The notes under the pieces were generated by a model. That model saw only the letters and a program-made list of their open reading frames with translations, ran no database searches and had not been told where the DNA came from. 64,000 nt of DNA from Merdiplasma sp964643295. Its GTDB lineage: Bacteria; Bacillota; Clostridia; Lachnospirales; Lachnospiraceae. The position numbers and the translations under genes were made by a program. The stretch lies in the NCBI GenBank assembly GCA_964643295.1, contig CAZXSN010000005.1:1-64000 (forward strand), written 5' to 3'. Positions 36,969 to 45,291 of this stretch are shown piece by piece. Position 1 is the stretch's first letter. The number at the start of each line of letters is the position of its first letter.

Positions 36969-38894
36969 CTACTCGTCGCTGTCTGCCACATCGATCGTCC
37001 GGTGAAGCTCATTCCCGGCCAGATCAAGAGCCTTCTCAATCACCTGATCCATGTTGTAGTAACGGTAATCCCCGAGCCGCCCGCCAAAGAGTACGTTCTC
37101 TTCTTTGTCTGCCAGTTCCCGGTACCTTTCGTACAGGGCATTGTTCTTTTCATCGTTGACCGGATAGTAAGGCTCCATCCCCGGTTTCCATTCCACGGAG
37201 TATTCCCTGGAGATGATCGTCGTCGGCTGCTGTCCGAACGTGAAATGCTTATGCTCGATGATTCGGGTGTAAGGCACTTCCCGGTCCGTATAGTTGACCA
37301 CCGCGTTCCCCTGATAGTTCTCCGTCTCAAGCTCTTCGGTCTCAAAGCGCACGGTGCGGTATTCCAGATGTCCCAGGGAATAGCCGAAATATTCGTCGAT
37401 TGGCCCGGTGTAGATCACCTTCTCAAACGTGTCCGGGTTCTCCTTCACATATGTCTCGTAGTCAGTCTCCAGCAGCACATCGATCCCCTCCAGCAGCTTG
37501 CTCACAATGGAGGTATACCCGCCTTCCGGGATCCCCTGATAACGGTCGTTAAAGTAGTTGTTGTCATAGGTAAAGCGAAGCGGCAGCCGCTTGATGATAA
37601 AGGGCGGCAGATCCCTGCAGTCCCTGCCCCACTGTTTTTCCGTATAGCCCTTGATCAGCTTCTCGTAGACATCGCGTCCCACCAGGGAGAGCGCCTGCTC
37701 CTCTAAGTTCTTCGGTTCCGTGATGTTCAGATCCGCGATCTGCTCCGCGATCTTTTCCTTGACCTGTGCCGGTGTGCGAAGCCCCCAGAGCTTGGAAAAG
37801 GTATTCATGTTAAACGGCAGGTTGTAAAGCTCATCCTTGTAAACAGCGACCGGGGAATTGATGTAATTGTTAAACTCCGCGAACTGGCTGATATATCTCC
37901 AGATGCGCTGATTGCTGGTATGGAAAATATGGGCGCCGTACTTATGCACATCGATCTGGCTTATGTTCTCCGTGTAAATGTTGCCGGCGATATGATCCCG
38001 TTTGTCGATGACCAGACAGCGCTTCCCGGCCAGGTACGCCTCATGGGCGAAGACCGCGCCGAATAATCCGGCGCCCACCACCAGATAGTCATACTTGTTG
38101 TTGCCCGTCTTCTGTGCTTTCTTCACTTCTCTCTCCTTCCGCTCAATCTGAAAGACCTGTTCCTGACGGATACTGTAGGCATCGCACACTTCGTCCGCTT
38201 CCCCGGACATGATCACTTCGCCCTTATCCAGCCACAGCGCGTGGGTGCAGAGACGCTTCACGGATTCAATGTTGTGGGAGACAAAAAGAAGCGTTGTCCC
38301 GCCGGAGAGCATCTCCCGCATACGGGCCTTGCACTTTTTGCGGAACTGGTAATCCCCCACGGAAAGGACTTCGTCGCAGATTAAAATTTCCGGGTTTACC
38401 ATAGTCGCCACGGCAAACCCCAGACGCGCTTTCATTCCGGAAGAGTAGTTTTTGATCGGGGAATCCAAAAACTCCCCCAGCCCGGCAAAGTCCACGATAT
38501 CCTCAAAGTGCTCCTCCATGAACTTGTTGGAATGCCCCAGAACTGCCCCGTTTAGGAAGATGTTCTCTCGGGCGGTAAGCTCTTTGTCAAACCCCGCGCC
38601 AAGCTCGATCATCGGCGCGATCGTTCCCCGCACCTTGACCGACCCCCGGTAGGGGGTTAAGATCCCGCAGATCGTCTTTAAGAGTGTCGATTTCCCGGAG
38701 CCGTTCGTACCGATTAAGCCCCAGGATTCTCCCCGTTTGATATGCAGGCTGACATCCTGCAGCGCAAAAAACTCCTGAAACAATAGTTCCCGCTTGGCCA
38801 GCTTGATCGCGTATTCCTTAAGATTGTTGATTTTCTGGTTGGCCAGATTAAACCGTATGGAAACATGATTCACATCGATGATATTTTTTTCCAT
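36969..38894 (-). CDS. glf: Fusion of Wzt-type exporter ATPase with UDP-galactopyranose mutase
   Basis: A single 641-codon frame encodes two complete proteins. Residues 1-~241 are a Wzt ABC ATPase: Walker A GTNGSGKS (62-69), signature YSSGM (150-154), Walker B EILICDEVLSVGD (169-181), H-loop H207. It has no C-terminal Wzt_C domain. A charged linker (242-266) leads into a full UDP-galactopyranose mutase. This has FAD-binding VVGAGLFGA (272-280), HKYGAHIFHT, YNLPFNMNTF, GYTEKQWGR, YTGPIDEYF, PYTRIIEHKH and FGGRL with R606. UGM makes UDP-galactofuranose. AGGAG 7 nt before ATG 38894 sets the start. The permease is 52 nt upstream. In Klebsiella galactan loci wzm, wzt and glf are neighbouring separate genes; fusion is unusual. 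No stop or gap lies between the halves. Confidence 0.93.
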   Translation of the reverse strand: MEKNIIDVNHVSIRFNLANQKINNLKEYAIKLAKRELLFQEFFALQDVSLHIKRGESWGLIGTNGSGKSTLLKTICGILTPYRGSVKVRGTIAPMIELGAGFDKELTARENIFLNGAVLGHSNKFMEEHFEDIVDFAGLGEFLDSPIKNYSSGMKARLGFAVATMVNPEILICDEVLSVGDYQFRKKCKARMREMLSGGTTLLFVSHNIESVKRLCTHALWLDKGEVIMSGEADEVCDAYSIRQEQVFQIERKEREVKKAQKTGNNKYDYLVVGAGLFGAVFAHEAYLAGKRCLVIDKRDHIAGNIYTENISQIDVHKYGAHIFHTSNQRIWRYISQFAEFNNYINSPVAVYKDELYNLPFNMNTFSKLWGLRTPAQVKEKIAEQIADLNITEPKNLEEQALSLVGRDVYEKLIKGYTEKQWGRDCRDLPPFIIKRLPLRFTYDNNYFNDRYQGIPEGGYTSIVSKLLEGIDVLLETDYETYVKENPDTFEKVIYTGPIDEYFGYSLGHLEYRTVRFETEELETENYQGNAVVNYTDREVPYTRIIEHKHFTFGQQPTTIISREYSVEWKPGMEPYYPVNDEKNNALYERYRELADKEENVLFGGRLGDYRYYNMDQVIEKALDLAGNELHRTIDVADSDE

Positions 38895-38946
38895 CTTTCT
38901 GCTCCTGATGCGCTCGATTCCCCTCCTGCAGCATACCTTTTCCCCG

Positions 38947-39735
38947 TTAAATATAGAGAATGAAACGATTCTTATTCTTCTGAAAAGCCCAGACGCCGAT
39001 AAAAAGCATGACAAACGCCCACAGCCAGCCTCCCCAGAAGATGCGCGGTCCCGGAAACTGTCCATATAACGCCAGGTCTCGAAACTGAGCGACGTAATAA
39101 TACAGAGGGTTCGCCACTTTAATCAGCATCTGCATAAATTCCGGCAGGCGCTCCAGCGGATAGATGATCGGCGTCAGATACAGCCAGGCGGTCGTGATCG
39201 CCTTGTAGATGTACTCGATATCCCGGAAAAACACATGCATCTGCGCCAGGAGAAAGCCAAGGCCCATGCAGAAGATGTAAATCTGCATAAACACCAGCGG
39301 GCTAAACAGCAGCGTCCAGTAAAACGGCGCCCGGGTGATCAGCATCACCACCAGCAGGGCTCCTAAAGAGAGCACAAAATCCACCAGACAGCTGGTCACT
39401 TTCGATACGGTAAAGATGTATTTCGGGATGTAGGTTTTCTTAAGCAGCGACGCATTCCCCGAGACCGATTTCATGGCCCCGTTCGTACTGGCGGTCAGAA
39501 AATCATAGAGCATCCGCCCGGTCAGAAGATACACCGGATAATTCTCGATGTTCCTGTGAAACATCGTGGAAAAAACCAGTGTCAGCACCAGCATCACCAG
39601 CAGCGGATTTAGAACACTCCAGACATAGCCTAAGAAACTCCTGCGGTATTTCAGCTTCAGATCCCGGCTGACCAGTTCTTTGATCAGATCCTTATACTGA
39701 AACAGCATTTTCTTCCGATACTGAATCGCGTTCAT
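38947..39735 (-). CDS. wzm: Polysaccharide ABC exporter permease (ABC-2 type), partner of the wzt-glf fusion
   Basis: This 262-residue permease starts with the amphipathic gate region YKDLIKELVSRDLKLKYRRSFLGYVWSVLNPL, has six hydrophobic helices, and contains YLTPIIYP and ANPLYYYVAQFRD near the end. It is TagG/Wzm family. GAGGAGG lies 6 nt before ATG 39735. It begins 11 nt after the stop of the TPR/DUF6273 gene, so the exporter is joined to the housekeeping operon. It pairs with the ATPase half of the fusion. Confidence 0.92.
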   Translation of the reverse strand: MNAIQYRKKMLFQYKDLIKELVSRDLKLKYRRSFLGYVWSVLNPLLVMLVLTLVFSTMFHRNIENYPVYLLTGRMLYDFLTASTNGAMKSVSGNASLLKKTYIPKYIFTVSKVTSCLVDFVLSLGALLVVMLITRAPFYWTLLFSPLVFMQIYIFCMGLGFLLAQMHVFFRDIEYIYKAITTAWLYLTPIIYPLERLPEFMQMLIKVANPLYYYVAQFRDLALYGQFPGPRIFWGGWLWAFVMLFIGVWAFQKNKNRFILYI

Positions 39736-39746
39736 GGATTTCCTCC

Positions 39747-40883
39747 TCAAAGTCCGGAGCGGTCGACACAGATCACCGGACGCACGGAAAGCGCCGTATC
39801 TACCGGACAGCCATACGAGACCACCGTCCCGCCGACAGACACGAAAGCCGCCGTGGAAGCGTGTTCCCCCGGTGTACTCAGCCAGTAATCCATGTTCGTC
39901 ATGCCGCCAAGTACTGCCTTTCCTTCCAGTGCCTCTTCTGCGCTTAAGATTCGAAGATACTCTCCGGATTCTTTATCTTTGGAAACCGGCAGCAGCAGTT
40001 GCCGGTCGCTTTCTGAAAACTCGCTGAAAAGGATCGTATCATTCAGCCACTTATTAAGCGTCGACTCTTCCCAGCGCACATCTTCCTGCGTTTCATGGTA
40101 GGGCACCTGATAGAACGGACCGTCCTTTCTTACCTCCGATAAGATGAGCCAGAGCTTATCTTCCTCCTCTTTCCAGACCAGCCACTTCTCATTCCCAAAC
40201 GATACAGTGCTGCCGACACTGGCCTTTTTTAAGGCCGTTTTCTCTTTGCGTTCCAGCTCTTCTTCTACGGCTGCCCGGCACTCTTCGGCCCGCTTTTCAC
40301 TGTCCAGAAGCGGCTCCGCTTTTTCAAAGCGAAGCAGCGCTTTTTCATACTCTCCCTGATAGGCATAGGCCAGCCCCAACAGATACCGGTGCAGTCCCAC
40401 TTTCCAGCCTGCCGCGCATCCAAGCAAAAGTATGAGAAGCAAGAATAGAACCGCCGCTTTTTTTACGCGTTTTTTGTTTCGGGAGGCCTGCAGTTTTTTC
40501 TCACACTTTTTGACCTGCTGCGGCGATTCTTTATACTCCCCCAGGGATTCAAAAATCCCGCGGGCTTTCTCCCAGTCCTGCGGGCCGTTGCCGCTGTTTA
40601 AGAGTGCGGTCGCTTTCTGATATGATTTGCGTTTCTTCTCCCTCGCGGCCTCTTTCGCAAGCTCCCTGCACTTTTGTGCCAGTTCGGGCGCGTCCAAGTA
40701 CTCCCCGGCCTGCTCAAACATGGCCGCCGCCACCTGATAATTTTCTATCTTGTAATCCAGCTGCACAATCAGCTGGTCAGCATTCATTTTCTGAAGCGCA
40801 TGCTCATACAGCACCTCGGTCGATTCGATCACCAGAGGCTGTTTGCGTTTTGCTCTCGCTTTCGCTCCGCGTTTTTTTGCCAT
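39747..40883 (-). CDS. Membrane-anchored TPR-like protein with C-terminal DUF6273 domain
   Basis: The 378-residue protein starts with a very basic AKKRGAKARAKRKQP segment. TPR-like helices follow (VAAAMFEQAGEYLDAPELAQ, ARGIFESLGEYKESPQQVKK), then one membrane helix (AAVLFLLLILLLGCAAGW, ~140-160) and another TPR-like pair (YAYQGEYEKALLRFEKAEPL). The end is an outer DUF6273 domain (VSFGNEKWLVWKEEED..LWLILSE..., WEESTLNKWLND, VRPVICVD). DUF6273 is a FGE-sulfatase-like fold of unknown role common in clostridia. ATG 40883 has AGGAGG 11 nt upstream. The first ~80 nt overlap the rsmI 3' end in another frame. Confidence 0.85.
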   Translation of the reverse strand: MAKKRGAKARAKRKQPLVIESTEVLYEHALQKMNADQLIVQLDYKIENYQVAAAMFEQAGEYLDAPELAQKCRELAKEAAREKKRKSYQKATALLNSGNGPQDWEKARGIFESLGEYKESPQQVKKCEKKLQASRNKKRVKKAAVLFLLLILLLGCAAGWKVGLHRYLLGLAYAYQGEYEKALLRFEKAEPLLDSEKRAEECRAAVEEELERKEKTALKKASVGSTVSFGNEKWLVWKEEEDKLWLILSEVRKDGPFYQVPYHETQEDVRWEESTLNKWLNDTILFSEFSESDRQLLLPVSKDKESGEYLRILSAEEALEGKAVLGGMTNMDYWLSTPGEHASTAAFVSVGGTVVSYGCPVDTALSVRPVICVDRSGL

Positions 40884-41751
40884 CGTCGTCACTTCCTCCT
40901 GGCGTATGCTGCTCCTCTAACAGCATCCGGTAGATCTCGCGTTTCCCAAGCCCCCGGTCTTTCGCCACAGCTTTCCTGGCCTCTTTTATGTCCAGCCCCC
41001 GGCGTTCATAAAACTCCATATGCTCCGTAAGGGAAAGCTCCTGCCAGACGGCCTGCTCTTCTTTTTCCAGTTCCTTCCTGGAACGGCCCCCGATCACAAT
41101 CACACATTCGCCCTTCGGCTCATTCTGCTGATAAAAGTTAAGAAGCTCAGACAGGGACGAACGAAGAACCATCTCATGACATTTCGTAAGCTCCCTGCAG
41201 ACGGCAGCTTTCCGGTCCCCCAAAACACAGGCAAGTTCCTGCAGGGTGCGCACAAGCCGGTGCGGCGCCTCATAAAGAACCGCCGTCCTGGTCTCGGTCT
41301 TTAATTCCTCCAGGATCTGCGTGCGCTCTTTTTTCTCCTGCGGCAAAAAGGCCTCAAAACAAAACCGTCTCGTGGGCAGTCCGCTAAGGGTTAAGGCCGT
41401 CACACAGGCACAGGCTCCCGGCAGGGAGGTCACTTCAATCCCGGCCTCGCAGCACATGGAAACCAGTTCCTCCCCCGGATCCGAGATCGCCGGTGTGCCG
41501 GCGTCCGTAATCAGCGCTACTTTGCATCCCGCCCGCATCTTTTCGACCAGTTCGTGGCCTTTTTCGATTTTGTTATACTCATGGTAACTGGTCATGGGTG
41601 TGCGGATCTCAAAGTGATTGAGCAGGCGGATGCTGTTGCGGGTATCCTCCGCCGCGATCAGATCCACTTCCCGCAGAGTGCGCACAACCCGGAAAGTGAT
41701 ATCCTCCAGGTTGCCGATGGGCGTCGCACACACATACAATTTCCCGCTCAT
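40804..41751 (-). CDS. rsmI: 16S rRNA (cytidine1402-2'-O)-methyltransferase RsmI
   Basis: This 315-residue tetrapyrrole-methylase-fold enzyme carries LYVCATPIGNLEDITFRVV at the start, EDTRNS, LITDAGTPAISDPG and FLPQEKKER. It methylates the 2'-O of C1402 in the ribosomal P-site decoding region using SAM. The C-terminal ~30 residues (GSDDDGKKTRSESESK...) lie outside the conserved fold and are encoded in the overlap with the next gene. Gene order with ricT, trmN6-like and holB matches the Bacillus yabC region. Confidence 0.95.
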   Translation of the reverse strand: MSGKLYVCATPIGNLEDITFRVVRTLREVDLIAAEDTRNSIRLLNHFEIRTPMTSYHEYNKIEKGHELVEKMRAGCKVALITDAGTPAISDPGEELVSMCCEAGIEVTSLPGACACVTALTLSGLPTRRFCFEAFLPQEKKERTQILEELKTETRTAVLYEAPHRLVRTLQELACVLGDRKAAVCRELTKCHEMVLRSSLSELLNFYQQNEPKGECVIVIGGRSRKELEKEEQAVWQELSLTEHMEFYERRGLDIKEARKAVAKDRGLGKREIYRMLLEEQHTPGGSDDDGKKTRSESESKTQTASGDRIDRGAV

Positions 41752-41886
41752 GAGAGTTCCTTTCTTCCCGCCGCGTAAGTTTTAGCCGACACATTTCCCG
41801 GCGCGGCTTCCAATCCGAGACTTCTCTTCAGATGAGACTCCGCCGCACTTTTCCAATGAGAAACCCCTGCGCTTCTTTAAATTCTG

Positions 41887-42498
41887 TCACTGCGCATACA
41901 GCTTAAGAAGCTCCTTCGTATACACGCCCGGACTTTTGTAGACCACCAGCGGCGGCTCGACGTTTACCTGGGGCTTTCCGCCTTTGAGCGCTTCGATCAG
42001 AACCAGGTTCGCTTCCCTGTTAAAATAAGGATGCACAAAGCGAATCCGTTTTGGCTCCAGATGATACTGACTTAAGGCGCCAAAAATCTGCACCAGACGA
42101 AACGGACGGTGCACAAGAAAAAAGGTGCCTTTCTGCTTTAGCGCCCGCGCCGCTTCCCTTACCACGTCATCCAGCGTACAGAAAATCTCATGGCGGGCTG
42201 ACGCCAGATGATCATCCGGATTGGGCAGTCCATGGCCCCTCTCCAGGTAAGGAGGATTCGAGGTGACTATCTCAAAAGAATCCGCCGGTACAAGCTCACC
42301 GGCGTGACACAAATCNNNNNNNNNNNNNNNNNNNNNNNNNNNNNNNNNNNNNNNNNNNNNNNNNNNNNNNNNNNNNNNNNNNNNNNNNNNNNNNNNNNNN
42401 NNNNNNNNNNNNNNNAGCACAAAGGAATCCTCCCCGGGACAGTCTTCTTTTCGCTCACGGAAAGTCCCCTCAAAAACCGCCTCCTCGGGCGCTCTCAT
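41887..42498 (-). CDS. tRNA1(Val) adenine-N6-methyltransferase-like protein (TrmN6/YabB), broken by assembly gap
   Basis: The C-terminal part is clear. After the gap come EIVTSNPPYLERGHGLPNPD with the N-methyltransferase NPPY motif, HEIFCTLDDVVREAARALK, FLVHRPFRL and VYTKELLKLYA at the end. The SAM-binding N-terminal half is missing in the 100-N gap. Only ~27 codons (MRAPEEAVFEG...) follow the ATGA overlap with ricT. The family's N-terminus and motif I normally need over 100 residues, so the true gap must be a few hundred bases. The reading frame across the N run is arbitrary. Confidence 0.78.
   Translation of the reverse strand: MRAPEEAVFEGTFRERKEDCPGEDSFVXXXXXXXXXXXXXXXXXXXXXXXXXXXXXXXXXXDLCHAGELVPADSFEIVTSNPPYLERGHGLPNPDDHLASARHEIFCTLDDVVREAARALKQKGTFFLVHRPFRLVQIFGALSQYHLEPKRIRFVHPYFNREANLVLIEALKGGKPQVNVEPPLVVYKSPGVYTKELLKLYAQ
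42316..42415. other. Assembly gap (100 N) inside the trmN6-like gene
   Basis: Exactly 100 N. It removes the SAM-binding motif I region of the methyltransferase. Real size unknown. Confidence 0.98.
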
Positions 42499-44207
42499 GA
42501 TTGCGCAGAAGGAGCGGAACCCTCTTTCGATTCCCTGCCCTCCCCGCTAAACTTCGCATCTTTCCTGTCCGCGCTGTCCCTGCGGAGCTGCTCATTGGCT
42601 CTTTCCCTCTTCTCGCCGCGGGGCTGCTCTTCTTTTCTCTCCCGGGCTTCCTTTCCGGGACGGTTTTCCTTTGGCTGCGGATTCTCCTTTCGGGAAGGAT
42701 CTTTCCCCCGCTGCTCCTTCTCTTCGCGGGAAAGATTCTCCTTCTTTCCCTGAGGCTCCTCACGAAGCGGTTCTTCACTTCTTGGCGGACGATCCGCACG
42801 GCCCGATTCTTTTTTCTGCGGTCTTTCCGCGCGGGAACGGGTCTCTTTGCGCTCTTCGCTCTCCCTGCGGGACTGTTCTTCCGAGCGCTCTGCGTTTTCA
42901 CGGGGCTGGCCTTTCTTTCTCTCCTGGCCTTCCTTCTTTCCCGATCCCTCTGTGCGGTTTCGGCCCTCTTTCTTTCCCCGAAACTCCTCACGGGGATGGC
43001 TGCCCTTGTTTTCCTGTCCGCCTACGCGGTTTTTGCCCTCTTTATTTTTCTGCCCCTCCGCGCGGGATTTTCCCTCTTTCCCTTCCGGGTTTCCTGTCCG
43101 GTTTCTGCCTTCCCTGTTTTCCTGGTTTCCGCCTCGGGGCCTTCCTTCCTTTTCCTGCGCTCCCGAACGGCTTTTGCCTTCCTTATTCTCCGCTGTCGTC
43201 TGGCGGTTTCTTCCCTCTCCGCTTTCCGGGTTTTGCACACGGCTCTTCGTCTCGGCCCCTTCTAAAGACTGGGTACGGGATGGCCTCTCTTTGACTTCCT
43301 GAATCTCAACGTCGGTGTTCTCTTCCATTCTTTCAGGGGTTTCCTGCGGTTTTTCCTCCCTGCCGGAGGATACGTTTTTGTCCCTCTTTTTGCTGCGGGG
43401 CCGGAATTTTAAGTCCTTGACATCGTACTCCTGCAGTTCCTTCTCATCGTCTAGTTCCACCAGGACCTTGACTCTCTGACGCAGGACATTCACGCTGGAC
43501 ACCTCTCCCCGCAGACCGGATGCCGTGATCACCGTATCGCCGATACCCGGGAGTTTGCTGTTTAAGTACTCGTAAGTGTCCTCCTCGTTTTTCAGACAGC
43601 ACATCAGTCTCCCGCAGACACCGGAAATCTTCGTCGGATTTAAGGAGAGGTTCTGCTCTTTCGCCATCTTGATCGATACTGGGGCAAACTCCTGAAGGTA
43701 GGCATGACAGCACAGTTCGCGCCCGCAGATGCCGACGCCGCCGATGATCTTGGTTTCATCGCGCACCCCGATCTGGCGCAGTTCTATCCGTGTGCGGAAG
43801 TAGGACGCGAGATCCTTTACCAGATCCCGAAAATCCACCCGCCCGTCCGCGGTAAAATAGAACATGATCTTGTTGCCGTCAAACGTGTACTCCGCATCGA
43901 TGAGCTTCATATCCAGTTCGTGTCTGCGGATCCGTTCCCGGCAGACGCGTATAGCCTCCAGCTCTTTCTCCCGGTTCTCCTGCACCAGGGCTTCATCCTC
44001 CTCGCTGGCTATTCGGATTACCGGCTTTAACGGCTGCACGACTTTGCTCTCCTCCAGTTCCTGGGGTTTTCCGGCCACCGTACCGTACTCCAGGCCTCTC
44101 GCCGTCTCCACAATCACGTGGTCGCCCGTTTTGACCTCGTAGTCCTGCGGGTCAAAGAAGTAGACCTTGCCGGCGTTGCGGAACCGCACCCCTACGATTT
44201 TTACCAT
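42495..44207 (-). CDS. ricT: RicT/YaaT (PSP1 family) with 300-residue disordered charged tail
   Basis: Residues 1-270 match RicT: N-terminal strand-rich domain, PSP1 region and the conserved Cys set C161, C166, C167, C198, C203, C204 (CGRELCC and CGRLMCC). These hold iron-sulfur clusters in the Bacillus RicAFT complex, which affects RNase Y-dependent mRNA processing, sporulation and competence. Residues ~271-570 are a Glu/Lys/Arg/Gly/Asn-rich low-complexity tail with imperfect NxEGKxRxG-type repeats and no domain. This about doubles the usual ~275-residue length. It starts 1 nt after the holB stop and ends with ATGA overlap into the methyltransferase, so it is inside one operon. The tail may bind RNA or a partner; this is inference. 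Confidence 0.92.
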   Translation of the reverse strand: MVKIVGVRFRNAGKVYFFDPQDYEVKTGDHVIVETARGLEYGTVAGKPQELEESKVVQPLKPVIRIASEEDEALVQENREKELEAIRVCRERIRRHELDMKLIDAEYTFDGNKIMFYFTADGRVDFRDLVKDLASYFRTRIELRQIGVRDETKIIGGVGICGRELCCHAYLQEFAPVSIKMAKEQNLSLNPTKISGVCGRLMCCLKNEEDTYEYLNSKLPGIGDTVITASGLRGEVSSVNVLRQRVKVLVELDDEKELQEYDVKDLKFRPRSKKRDKNVSSGREEKPQETPERMEENTDVEIQEVKERPSRTQSLEGAETKSRVQNPESGEGRNRQTTAENKEGKSRSGAQEKEGRPRGGNQENREGRNRTGNPEGKEGKSRAEGQKNKEGKNRVGGQENKGSHPREEFRGKKEGRNRTEGSGKKEGQERKKGQPRENAERSEEQSRRESEERKETRSRAERPQKKESGRADRPPRSEEPLREEPQGKKENLSREEKEQRGKDPSRKENPQPKENRPGKEARERKEEQPRGEKRERANEQLRRDSADRKDAKFSGEGRESKEGSAPSAQS

Positions 44208-45200
44208 CTATTTGTTCTCCTTTATGGTCAGGAACAGAAGTTCCATCGTTAATTCAAAATTTACATTGGCATCCAGGCGGTCCTTCGCCATCTGAATGGC
44301 ATCCTCGATCTGGTTTAACCCCTCGTAGGAGCTGACATTGGCGCTTTGGCGAATCGCGTTTAACTGATCCTTAAAGATCACGCCCCCGGCATCCCTGGTC
44401 GCCTTAAAATAGAGCACATCGCGGTACCATACCGCCAGGATATCCAGATAATCCCGGATATCAATCCTGTAGGCGAGCACGGATTTTACCGCGTTGATGA
44501 TCTCATTCATATCCATCTCGCGGGCGCCTGCGGCAAGCTGCAGGGCAGCCTTCTTGATCGCGTTGAAGTTCTCCGAGGAGGCCAGTTTCGCTGCTTTCCC
44601 GATATTCCCCTGCGCGAATGCCACACAGATATCCGCCTGATAATCCGGGATTTCCATGTGCTCCATGAGGTAATGGCGCACCAGCTCATCCGGCACCGGG
44701 CGAAAGTCTAAAAGTATACAGCGGGAACGGATCGTCTCCAGCAGGGAGGCGGCGTTTCTGGTCAGAAGCAGGATCACCGCGTAGGACGGCGGCTCCTCAA
44801 GCGTCTTTAAAATCGCGTTCTGTGTCGCCGGAGTCATCTTTTCCGCTTCCGCCACGATGTAAATCTTATACTTTCCCTGATATGGCATGATCTGCACATC
44901 GTTCACCAGCTGTGCCCGGATCTCATCTACCCCGATACTGCCTGGTTTTTCATGCGTCACATAAATGATATCCGGGTGGTTGTGATGCGCCGCCTGTATA
45001 CAGGAACGGCACTTCCCGCAGGGCTCCGCGCCTCCCGATTCGCACTGCAGCGTCATGGCAAAGGCATCCGCCAGCATACGCTTACCGGAACCAACTTCCC
45101 CCTGCAAAAGGTACGCATGGCTGACTTTCCCGGATTTAATCGCGTTTTTAAGATGCCCAATCAGATCCTGGTGCCCGATGATATCTTGAAATCCCGCCAT
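44208..45200 (-). CDS. holB: DNA polymerase III subunit delta'
   Basis: This is a 330-residue clamp-loader AAA+ protein. It opens FQDIIGHQDLIGHLKNAI, with the P-loop GEVGSGKRM (near 35-43), the zinc module CESGGAEPCGKCRSC, then the AAA+ walker B-like IVAEAEKM, sensor TQNAILKTLEEPP and RSRCILLDF. It loads the sliding clamp with gamma/tau and delta. It is directly upstream of ricT (adjacent stop/start), as in Bacillus. A promoter at 45236-45264 precedes it. Confidence 0.93.
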   Translation of the reverse strand: MAGFQDIIGHQDLIGHLKNAIKSGKVSHAYLLQGEVGSGKRMLADAFAMTLQCESGGAEPCGKCRSCIQAAHHNHPDIIYVTHEKPGSIGVDEIRAQLVNDVQIMPYQGKYKIYIVAEAEKMTPATQNAILKTLEEPPSYAVILLLTRNAASLLETIRSRCILLDFRPVPDELVRHYLMEHMEIPDYQADICVAFAQGNIGKAAKLASSENFNAIKKAALQLAAGAREMDMNEIINAVKSVLAYRIDIRDYLDILAVWYRDVLYFKATRDAGGVIFKDQLNAIRQSANVSSYEGLNQIEDAIQMAKDRLDANVNFELTMELLFLTIKENK

Positions 45201-45235
45201 CTTAAACCCCTCCCGCGGACCAAAAAATCACGATA

Positions 45236-45264
45236 AGAATACCATATCCGCGCCTCAAAGTAAA
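45236..45264 (-). promoter_or_regulatory. Promoter of the holB-ricT operon
   Basis: TTTACT (45264-45259), 17-nt spacer, TATTCT (45241-45236) on the minus strand, ~35 nt before the holB start. It could drive transcription through rsmI and the TPR gene into the glycan exporter genes. Confidence 0.6.
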
Positions 45265-45291
45265 GTCACGCTCCGCCCATTTTCAAAGCCC

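Noticed and set aside
42501..43294. Long open frames on the plus strand opposite the ricT tail
   Set aside because: They are antisense shadows of the Glu/Lys/Arg-rich tail, giving improbable Phe/Leu/Ser/Pro-rich proteins with no RBS.
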